From positions 1-6,566 of the forward strand of contig JAODBN010000112.1 in the NCBI GenBank assembly GCA_025463965.1: a DNA stretch of 6,566 nucleotides. Direction: 5' to 3'. This DNA is from Acidimicrobiaceae bacterium (GTDB lineage Bacteria; Actinomycetota; Acidimicrobiia; Acidimicrobiales; Bog-793). Within the stretch, counting starts at the first letter, position 1; each line of letters opens with the position of its first letter. This document shows positions 1-5,273 of the stretch, piece after piece. The position numbers were made by a program, and so were the translations under genes. Under the pieces are notes generated by a model. It saw nothing but the letters and a program-made list of their open reading frames with translations, ran no database searches and was not told where the DNA came from.

Positions 1-1296
1 AAGCACCGCCGGGTCCTTGCGCGACGGCCCCTCCACGAGCGCCTCCTCGAGGCGGCCGACCCGCGCCCGGTTGGCCTGGAGGGCCGAGCGCTCGATCACG
101 ATCGCGAGACGCGCGAAACGCTCAGAGATGGTCTCGGCGGGCACGTACTGGTCCTCCATCGTCGCCGCGCGGGTGCCAGGGCGGGGAGAGAAGATAAAGG
201 TGAAGGCGCTGTCGTAGCGCGCCTCGGCGACGAACTCGAGCGTCTCTTCGAAGTCCTGCTCGGTCTCACCCGGGAAGCCGACGATCAGGTCCGTGGTGAC
301 CGCGAGGTCCTCGATCGCGGCCCGCGCAGCGGCGAGGCGCTCGAAGTAGCGCGAGGTGGTGTAGCCCCGGCGCATGGCGGCGAGCACCCGGTCGCTTCCG
401 GACTGGAGCGGAAGGTGAAGCTGCTCGCACACCGCCGGTGTCTCGGCCATGGCGGCGATGGTCTCGGGCCGCAGGTCCTTTGGGTGCGGGCTCGTGAAGC
501 GGACCCTGCGGATGCCCTCGACCGCCCCCACGGCACGCAGCAGGTCGGCGAACAGTGGACGGGGCCGTCGGGCCCCCTCCTCCACCCACGCGTGGCCGGC
601 GAGGTGGGCCTGCTCCGCCGCAGAGCGCTCGTCGCCGAGCGGGCGGAGCCCGGTCGTGAGATCGCGCCCGTAGGAGTTCACGTTCTGGCCGAGCAGGGTG
701 AGCTCGACGATGCCGGCCGCCGCAAGCGCCTCCACCTCTGTGAGGAGGTCGCCGAACGCGCGGCTCTGCTCGGGGCCACGAACGGACGGCACGATGCAGA
801 AGGCGCAGGAATTGTCGCAGCCCACCTGGATGGTCACCCAGGCCGCATGCGAGAGCTCCGGCCGGACGGGCAGGGCCGTCGGGAACACGTGGTCGCCCTC
901 GGCCGCGACGTCGAGGACCTCGAGGACTGAGTGGCCCGACTCGCGCGCCTCGCGCAGCAGAGAGGCGGCCCGAGCAACGTTGTGGGTGCCGAAGACAGCG
1001 TCGACGTGCGGAGCGCGCTCGAGGATCGCGTCGCGGTCCTTCTGCGCGAGACAGCCGCCGACGGCGATCTGCATCCCCGGTCGCCGGTCGCGCAGCGACT
1101 TCAGGTGGCCGAGATGGCCGTACAGCTTGTTGTCGGCGTTCTCCCGGATGCAGCAGGTGTTAAGGACGACGACGTCGGCCTCCTCGAGCTGGTCGGTGCG
1201 CACCATGCCGTCGCCTCCGAGCTCGGCCGCAATCCGCTCCGAGTCGTGCTCGTTCATCTGACAGCCGAACGTGCGAACGAAGAACTTCCGGGTCAC
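1..1296 (-). CDS. miaB: tRNA-2-methylthio-N6-dimethylallyladenosine synthase MiaB (3' end off the left edge)
   Basis: This radical-SAM methylthiotransferase adds the 2-methylthio group to i6A at tRNA position 37, using S-adenosylmethionine and two [4Fe-4S] clusters, in the cytoplasm. The N-terminal MTTase domain carries the three expected cluster cysteines: C12 (RTFGCQMNEHDSER), C48 (LNTCCIRE) and C82 (VGGCLAQKD). The radical-SAM motif CDNSCAFC lies at residues 160-167, followed by LLGQNVNSYGRD (201-212), FTSPHPKD, LPLQSGSD and DLIVGFPGET. The 432 codons visible end at VEGPSRKDPAVL, the beginning of the TRAM domain, so about 50-60 C-terminal residues are missing. An extra loop of about 30 residues lies near 213-245. 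I chose the GTG at 1296-1294 because the family's N-terminus begins there and a TAACCT box sits 7 nt upstream. The GGAGG touching the GTG is too close to act as a ribosome site. The family assignment is secure; the start is fairly secure. Confidence 0.95.
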   Translation of the reverse strand, partial: MTRKFFVRTFGCQMNEHDSERIAAELGGDGMVRTDQLEEADVVVLNTCCIRENADNKLYGHLGHLKSLRDRRPGMQIAVGGCLAQKDRDAILERAPHVDAVFGTHNVARAASLLREARESGHSVLEVLDVAAEGDHVFPTALPVRPELSHAAWVTIQVGCDNSCAFCIVPSVRGPEQSRAFGDLLTEVEALAAAGIVELTLLGQNVNSYGRDLTTGLRPLGDERSAAEQAHLAGHAWVEEGARRPRPLFADLLRAVGAVEGIRRVRFTSPHPKDLRPETIAAMAETPAVCEQLHLPLQSGSDRVLAAMRRGYTTSRYFERLAAARAAIEDLAVTTDLIVGFPGETEQDFEETLEFVAEARYDSAFTFIFSPRPGTRAATMEDQYVPAETISERFARLAIVIERSALQANRARVGRLEEALVEGPSRKDPAVL

Positions 1297-1303
1297 CTCC
1301 GAG

Positions 1304-1309
1304 AGGTTA
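1304..1309 (-). promoter_or_regulatory. putative -10 box of miaB (leaderless)
   Basis: On the minus strand the hexamer TAACCT ends 7 nt before the miaB GTG. That spacing would put the transcription start at or next to the start codon, giving a leaderless mRNA. I see no TTGACA-like -35 element at 16-18 nt. Three other genes in the window have a TAnCCT hexamer at nearly the same distance, which is the main support. Confidence 0.5.
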
Positions 1310-1361
1310 CGCCCCGCGCAAGGTGAGCTCCGCGGCGCCAAGGGGGTGGGGCGCGTGCCGC

Positions 1362-1367
1362 TAGCCT
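1362..1367 (+). promoter_or_regulatory. putative -10 box of nfo (leaderless)
   Basis: TAGCCT ends 7 nt before the nfo ATG, in the 78-bp divergent gap shared with miaB. No purine-rich Shine-Dalgarno sequence precedes the ATG (the bases are CCGCCGG), so initiation on a leaderless transcript is the simplest reading. No -35 hexamer is apparent. Confidence 0.5.
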
Positions 1368-1374
1368 CCGCCGG

Positions 1375-2298
1375 ATGCTCGTCGGAGCCCATGTCAGCTC
1401 GTCCGGCGGTCTCGCCTCGGCCCTCGAGCGCGGCGAGCGCCTCGGTGTGGACGCCATCCAGATCTTCACCCAGAGCCCGCGGATGTGGCGCAGCCCGAGC
1501 CACCCGGCCGAGGTGCTTGCCGCCTACCGAGCCACCCAGGCCACCCACCCGAGCGTCCGGGCGACCTTCTGTCACGCCACCTACTTGATCAACCTCGCCT
1601 CCGACGGGGAGATCGGCGAGCGGTCCCGTCGCTGTCTCGTCGAGAACCTGGTCGCTGCCACCGCAATCGGGGCCAAGGGGCTCGTGCTCCATGTCGGGAG
1701 CCACCGGGGGGCCGGCCTCGACGGCTGCCTTGCCGGCATCGGTGCAGCGCTACGGGAGGCGCTCGAGGCGACCGAGGGGCGGCTCGGCGAGCCGGCGTGC
1801 CCCCTTTTGCTCGAGAACGCCGCCGGGACCGGGGGAACCGTCGGGCGGAGCTTCGAGGAGCTCGCCCTCCTGCTCGAGGCGGCTGGTGGAGACCAACGGC
1901 TGGGAGTCTGCCTCGACACTCAGCACCTGTTCGCCTCCGGGGTCCCCTTCGGCACGATTGAGGAGGCCGACGCGGCCCTCGCCGCGCTCGACGCCGCCGT
2001 AGGCCTGGAGCGCCTGGCGTGCCTGCACCTCAACGACTCGAAGGTCCCCTTCGGGGCCAATCGTGACCGCCACGAGAACCTGGGCGAGGGGGAGATCGGC
2101 GAGCACACGCTTTCCTGCCTGCTCGGCCACCCGGCGCTCGCGCGTCTCCCGGCGCTGCTCGAGGTCCCCGGCTCCGGCGACGGCCCCCGGGTCGAGGACG
2201 TGGCAGTGGCCCGGCGGGTGATCGCCGAGGGCATCGCCATGCGGGGCGGTCGCGCACTGCTCAGGTCGGCTCCTGCCAGGGGGGCTCGGCCAGGCTGA
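1375..2298 (+). CDS. nfo: endonuclease IV (deoxyribonuclease IV, AP endonuclease)
   Basis: This zinc-dependent AP endonuclease cleaves 5' of abasic sites in base-excision repair and also trims damaged 3' ends. The 307-residue protein begins MLVGAHVSSSGGL, the usual N-terminus. All nine metal ligands known from E. coli Nfo can be placed: H67 (TFCHATY), H106 (VLHVGSH), E147 (LLLENAAG), D181 and H184 (GVCLDTQH), H218 (CLHLNDSK), D231 and H233 (NRDRHENLG) and E263 (LLEVPG). The last motif is usually LETP or similar, so VPG is a mild variant. The protein is about 20 residues longer than E. coli Nfo because of an Ala/Arg/Gly-rich tail from about residue 288. That tail is encoded partly where the gene overlaps the convergent gene downstream. 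The ATG start agrees with the family N-terminus and with a -10-like box 7 nt upstream. The gene appears monocistronic. Confidence 0.96.
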   Translation: MLVGAHVSSSGGLASALERGERLGVDAIQIFTQSPRMWRSPSHPAEVLAAYRATQATHPSVRATFCHATYLINLASDGEIGERSRRCLVENLVAATAIGAKGLVLHVGSHRGAGLDGCLAGIGAALREALEATEGRLGEPACPLLLENAAGTGGTVGRSFEELALLLEAAGGDQRLGVCLDTQHLFASGVPFGTIEEADAALAALDAAVGLERLACLHLNDSKVPFGANRDRHENLGEGEIGEHTLSCLLGHPALARLPALLEVPGSGDGPRVEDVAVARRVIAEGIAMRGGRALLRSAPARGARPG

Positions 2299-3019
2299 CG
2301 ATGCGCCAGTGGCCGCCGGTGCGCACCAAGGTGGCGAGCGCGTCCACCTCCTCGCTCACGAGTGACGAGGCGAGCTCGGTGCGCACGCCCGAGGCGACGA
2401 CGCGGTCGCGCTGCTCCCACTTGCGAACGACCGCCTCGGCCCGAGCCGTGTTCCCCGAGACGCTTACCGAATACCACGAGACGACCTGTGCGCCCCCGGG
2501 CGAGGCGATGCCGGCCGGCGAACGCTGCTCATCTGCGACGATGCCGGCGAGCTCGCCGCGCATCTGACGGCGCAAGGACCCCGCGAAGAGCCGGTCCACC
2601 TCAGCACCTTGGACCGAAAGCAGCCGGGACGACTCGACGGTGCCGAGCGGGAGGAAGCGGCCGGCGCCGTCGACCCAAGTCCGCTCGGCATGCGCCAGGC
2701 GGCCACCGGCCTCCGGATCGGGGACCAGCGCGGCGCTCGCCGCGGCCATCCCGCTCGGAGTGGGCACCCCGAGGTTCTGTTCGAGCACCTCGGCTTGCAC
2801 GAGCGTGCGGGCGACAGCCCGCCCGGCCGGGGAACGGTCGACGCCCGAGGCTCCCCCCGCGGCCGCAAGGACCCCGCCGAGGGTGCCACCGACCGTGACG
2901 ACGGCCGCTCCGACGGCCAAGAGCACTCGACCCCGGCTCCGCTCGGGAGCGGGGATCGGCTCGTCGGTGGTGTCGCTCAGCGCCCGGCGCTGGGCGGACG
3001 CCGAGTACTGGTAAGGCAA
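2261..3019 (-). CDS. hypothetical single-pass membrane-anchored protein
   Basis: I do not recognise a named family. The 252-residue product has a charged cytoplasmic N-terminus (1-31), one hydrophobic helix (about 32-54, Ala/Gly/Val-rich) and an exported region of about 195 residues without cysteines. The exported part has a helical stretch rich in Ala and Arg (65-170), then a segment that looks like alternating strands: VVSWYSVSVSGN (179-190), TARAEAVVRKWEQRD and VRTGGHWRIVSL (232-243). The final 'GGxWRIVSL' ending resembles NTF2-like or Mce-associated extracellular domains of actinobacteria, but that is only an impression. The start is weak: a TTG 6 nt after the stop of the upstream flavoprotein gene, with no good Shine-Dalgarno sequence. 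A stop codon lies two codons upstream in frame, so TTG is the earliest common start. A GTG at 2926 would begin right at the helix. Translational coupling to the gene upstream is likely. The 3' end overlaps nfo by 38 bp on the other strand. Confidence 0.8.
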   Translation of the reverse strand: MPYQYSASAQRRALSDTTDEPIPAPERSRGRVLLAVGAAVVTVGGTLGGVLAAAGGASGVDRSPAGRAVARTLVQAEVLEQNLGVPTPSGMAAASAALVPDPEAGGRLAHAERTWVDGAGRFLPLGTVESSRLLSVQGAEVDRLFAGSLRRQMRGELAGIVADEQRSPAGIASPGGAQVVSWYSVSVSGNTARAEAVVRKWEQRDRVVASGVRTELASSLVSEEVDALATLVRTGGHWRIVSLAEPPWQEPT

Positions 3020-3025
3020 GGCTCG

Positions 3026-4393
3026 CTACTCGGCGGCCGCGGCGAGCACCTCGGCGAGCGCCGGGTGGACGAGGACCGTCTCGGCGAGGTCGTCGACACG
3101 CAGGTGGGCGCTGACCGCGACGCCGATCACCGAGATCAGCTCGGCGGCATGTGCTCCCACGATGGAGCCGCCGAGGATGATGCCGGTGTTCGGGTCCGAC
3201 ACGAGCTTCACGAAGCCGCGAGGATCGCCGTCGATCATGGCCTTGGCTGACAGTGCGAAGGGAACCTTGGTGACCCGGATCTTGCGTCCGAGTGCGAAGG
3301 CCTCGGCCTCCGCGAGCCCGACATCGGCGATCTCCGGCTCGGTGAAGATGGCCGAGGCCGCCTTGTCGTAGTCGAGGTGCCGGTGGTCCCGGGTGTGCAG
3401 GCCCATCACGTGCTCGGCGACCTTGCGCCCCTGGGCGGCGGCCACCGATGCGAGCTGGAGTCGCCCCGAGAGGTCGCCGGCCGCGTAGATGTGCGGGACG
3501 TTCGACTGGCAGTGGTGGTTGATGGTCACGTAGCCGCCGTCGTTGACGGCGACCCCCGCCTCTTCGAGGCCGAGGCCGGCGGACGACGGCACCGAGCCGA
3601 TGGCCAGCAGCACATGGCTGCCGACCACCTTGCGATCGTCCTCGCAGATCACCACCACGGCGTCGCCGGTGCGATCGAGACGGACGGCCCGGGCTCCCTT
3701 GACCAAGGTGACCCCCGTCTCGAGGAAGTCGGCCTCGAGCGCGGCCGCCACCTCAGGGTCCTTTTGGGGCAGCACCTGTTGGCGAGAGACGATGAGGCTG
3801 ACCCGCGAGCCGAGCGAGCGGAAGAGATGGACGAACTCGACACCGGTCACCCCCGAGCCCACCACGACGAGCTGCTCGGGGATGGACGGTGGCGGATAGG
3901 CGTCACGGGTGATGAGCACGCGGTCGCCATCGACGGGAGCCCACGCCGGCACCCTCGGCGTGGATCCCGTGCTGAGCAGGACGGCGTCGGCCTCGACGGT
4001 GTAGGAGGGCTCCTCGCCAGCGGGGTCGATCTCGACGGTGTGCGGACCTCGTAGTCGGCCGAACCCCCGGACGAGGCGGACGCCCTGGCTCTCGAGCTGG
4101 GCGGTGTTGGAGGCCGCCAACCGCTCGGTGATCCCCTCCACTCGGGCCCGCAACGCGGACAGGTTCGGCGGCTCGCTCGTGAGGTTGAGCCCGAGCGCCG
4201 CCGACCGCCGCGTGAGGGCCATCAGCCCGCCGGTGGCGATCATGGCCTTGGAGGGGATGCAATCCCAGAGGTTGGCTGCGCCGCCGATCACGTCGCGTTC
4301 CACCAACGTGACGTCGGCACCGAGCCGGGAGGCGGTCGCCGCGGCCTCCACCCCGGCCGGTCCGCCGCCCACGATGACAAATCGGACGGCCAC
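3026..4393 (-). CDS. LpdA-like NAD(P)H:quinone reductase (flavoprotein disulfide reductase family, lacking one redox Cys)
   Basis: This 455-residue FAD enzyme has the fold of dihydrolipoamide dehydrogenase. The FAD motif VIVGGGPAG lies at 7-14 with E32 ending the second strand. The NAD(P) motif VVVGSGVTGVEF lies at 176-187. The second FAD motif IYAAGD (302-307) is followed by the dimerisation domain. The active-site region reads IGGAANLWDCIPSK (36-49): the first of the two redox cysteines (position 40) is Ala and only C45 remains, so a disulfide cannot form and true Lpd activity is not expected. This matches mycobacterial LpdA (Rv3303c type), described as an NAD(P)H:quinone reductase. The His-Glu pair of Lpd is kept (H443, E448 in HPALAE). 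IVSRQQVLP (201-209) has Arg204 where NAD-specific enzymes usually have Glu, hinting at NADPH use. I chose the GTG at 4393 because it starts the FAD strand; it lies 6 nt after a TACCCT box and has no Shine-Dalgarno sequence. It may also be co-transcribed with the upstream genes. Confidence 0.9.
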   Translation of the reverse strand: MAVRFVIVGGGPAGVEAAATASRLGADVTLVERDVIGGAANLWDCIPSKAMIATGGLMALTRRSAALGLNLTSEPPNLSALRARVEGITERLAASNTAQLESQGVRLVRGFGRLRGPHTVEIDPAGEEPSYTVEADAVLLSTGSTPRVPAWAPVDGDRVLITRDAYPPPSIPEQLVVVGSGVTGVEFVHLFRSLGSRVSLIVSRQQVLPQKDPEVAAALEADFLETGVTLVKGARAVRLDRTGDAVVVICEDDRKVVGSHVLLAIGSVPSSAGLGLEEAGVAVNDGGYVTINHHCQSNVPHIYAAGDLSGRLQLASVAAAQGRKVAEHVMGLHTRDHRHLDYDKAASAIFTEPEIADVGLAEAEAFALGRKIRVTKVPFALSAKAMIDGDPRGFVKLVSDPNTGIILGGSIVGAHAAELISVIGVAVSAHLRVDDLAETVLVHPALAEVLAAAAE

Positions 4394-4399
4394 GGCCAA

Positions 4400-4405
4400 A
4401 GGGTA
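4400..4405 (-). promoter_or_regulatory. putative -10 box of the LpdA-like gene (leaderless)
   Basis: TACCCT on the minus strand ends 6 nt before the GTG start, inside the 20-bp gap after the small membrane protein gene. The bases between are TTGGCC, with no Shine-Dalgarno sequence. This suggests that the flavoprotein has its own leaderless transcript even though the upstream genes run into it. No -35 element is seen. Confidence 0.45.
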
Positions 4406-4413
4406 TCTGGTGC

Positions 4414-4746
4414 TCAGCCCGACACTCGTCGGGAGGCCTCGCAGGCCGCGAGGAGCAGCAGCCCGGTCGGTGCCGCCCACAGCGGGAGTGGGCTTCGAAG
4501 CCACGCGGAGGCGACGGCGGAGGCAAGCACGACGGCGCCGGCCACCGCCACAGCGGTCAGCCGGGCCGGACGCGACGCCAACGCGAGGAGCGCCGCGACG
4601 GCGACCGTGGCGAGCAGCGGGATCGCCACGAGTGCGAGAACTGTCACTCCGTGGGCGCCGACCACGCTCGCTTGCGGCTGGGGTCCGGGGCTTGCCGAGG
4701 CAACGCTCAGTACCGGCACGCGCCACGCGAGCAACAAGAGCAGCAA
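4414..4746 (-). CDS. small hypothetical multi-pass membrane protein (start uncertain, perhaps 4815)
   Basis: I do not recognise a family. The frame is strongly biased to G/C at third positions and encodes about four hydrophobic helices. Counting from the TTG at 4746, these are a Leu-rich first helix at the N-terminus, then about 34-57 (VLALVAIPLL...), 63-80 (LTAVAVAGAVVL...) and 87-103 (PLWAAPTGLLLLAA...), ending RRVSG. A Pro/Ser-rich loop (about 18-30) follows helix 1. The TTG at 4746 is the first ATG, GTG or TTG in frame, but it falls inside helix 1 and has no ribosome site. The open frame continues upstream through RRLLLGAAAWSLLLLLL and meets the yjbQ stop as CTGA, so a CTG start at 4815 (133 residues) would give a complete helix and a 4-bp overlap. 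The gene lies between yjbQ and the flavoprotein gene, same strand, and is probably co-transcribed with yjbQ. There is no basis for a function. Confidence 0.65.
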   Translation of the reverse strand: MLLLLLAWRVPVLSVASASPGPQPQASVVGAHGVTVLALVAIPLLATVAVAALLALASRPARLTAVAVAGAVVLASAVASAWLRSPLPLWAAPTGLLLLAACEASRRVSG

Positions 4747-4811
4747 GCTCCACGCGGCCGCGCCGAGCAGCAGCCGCCTGCCGGACGACGCTCCCTGACC
4801 GAAGAGCGCGC

Positions 4812-5222
4812 TCAGCTCGGACCGCCGGGCAAGAAACTCAAGAGCACCCGCCGGTCGGGATTATCGGCGTTGGTGTCGACGAGGACGACCGACTGCCAAG
4901 TGCCGAGCAGGAGCCGTCCGCCGTGCACCGCCAGCACGAGGAATGGCGCCACGAAGGCCGGCAACACGTGGTCGGCACCATGGCCGGGGGAGCCGTGCCG
5001 GTGCCGGTAGCGGTCGTCTCGCGGGAGGAGTCGGTCGATCGCCGCCGAGAGGTCGTCTTCTGACCCCGAACCGGTCTCCATCACGGCGAGCCCGGCGGTG
5101 GCGTGCGGGACGAAGATGTGGCACAGGCCGTCCCCATGGCCTGAGCAGAAGCCGGCGATCTCCTCGGTGAGCTCGACGAAGCGGCAACTGCCGCTGTCAA
5201 CCGAGAGCTCGCTGGTCACCAC
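4812..5222 (-). CDS. yjbQ: YjbQ/UPF0047 family protein (secondary thiamine-phosphate synthase type)
   Basis: This 136-residue single-domain protein belongs to the YjbQ (UPF0047) family. E. coli YjbQ has a weak thiamine-phosphate synthase side activity; the real role of the family is unsettled. Signature stretches are FVPHATAGLAVMETGSGSEDD (37-57 region, H40 and E49), RHRHGSPGHGADHVLPAF (73-90, with H74, H76, H81 and H85 as likely metal ligands) and GTWQSVVLVDTN (107-118), ending LSFLPGGPS. I chose the first of two tandem GTG codons (5222-5220). It is the first usable start in the frame near the conserved region and lies 8 nt after a TAGCCT box. The open frame extends much further upstream, but only as antisense of the GMC gene. 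The gene is divergent from the GMC gene and its stop abuts or overlaps the small membrane protein frame downstream. I see no thiamine gene nearby, so a thiamine role is not supported by context. Confidence 0.92.
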   Translation of the reverse strand: MVTSELSVDSGSCRFVELTEEIAGFCSGHGDGLCHIFVPHATAGLAVMETGSGSEDDLSAAIDRLLPRDDRYRHRHGSPGHGADHVLPAFVAPFLVLAVHGGRLLLGTWQSVVLVDTNADNPDRRVLLSFLPGGPS

Positions 5223-5230
5223 GACCCGAG

Positions 5231-5236
5231 AGGCTA
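5231..5236 (-). promoter_or_regulatory. putative -10 box of yjbQ (leaderless)
   Basis: TAGCCT on the minus strand ends 8 nt before the first GTG of yjbQ (11 nt before the second). It is identical to the nfo box. No Shine-Dalgarno sequence lies between it and the start. It sits within a few bases of the likely GMC promoter on the other strand. Confidence 0.5.
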
Positions 5237-5240
5237 GGGA

Positions 5241-5246
5241 TATCGT
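5241..5246 (+). promoter_or_regulatory. possible -10 box of the GMC oxidoreductase gene
   Basis: TATCGT fits the TAnnnT pattern and would place transcription start near 5253, leaving a leader of about 20 nt that includes the Shine-Dalgarno sequence. The overlapping TAGGGA at 5235-5240 is an alternative. No -35 element is evident, so this is tentative. Confidence 0.3.
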
Positions 5247-5260
5247 GGCCGCTCCCGTGC

Positions 5261-5268
5261 GGGGAGGG
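5261..5268 (+). promoter_or_regulatory. ribosome binding site of the GMC oxidoreductase gene
   Basis: GGGGAGGG lies just before the TTG at 5274; its GGAGG core (5263-5267) leaves a 6-nt spacer. This strong site decides the TTG start, which in turn gives a GMC N-terminus beginning two residues before the FAD-binding strand. Confidence 0.75.
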
Positions 5269-5273
5269 ATCCG

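Noticed and set aside
1290..1296. GGAGG next to the miaB GTG as a Shine-Dalgarno site
   Set aside because: It directly touches and partly shares bases with the GTG, so the spacing is wrong. No later ATG or GTG fits the MiaB N-terminus, so it cannot serve this gene's start.
415..1326. Two successive plus-strand open frames (415-930 and 931-1326) antisense to miaB
   Set aside because: They mirror a clearly coding miaB frame with all catalytic cysteines. Their translations show no family motif and no ribosome sites.
2609..4054. Plus-strand open frames of about 210-225 codons (2609-3250 and 3377-4054) opposite the TM protein and flavoprotein genes
   Set aside because: They are shadow frames of G/C-biased codons; the compositions are Arg/Gly/Asp/His-rich with no motif. 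The opposite strand encodes convincing proteins.
4394..4753. In-frame upstream extension of the LpdA-like flavoprotein to a GTG at 4753 (575 residues)
   Set aside because: The extension is low-complexity Arg/Pro/Ala sequence, lies out of frame over the small membrane protein gene, and precedes the normal FAD-strand N-terminus. The GTG at 4393 fits the family and the promoter.
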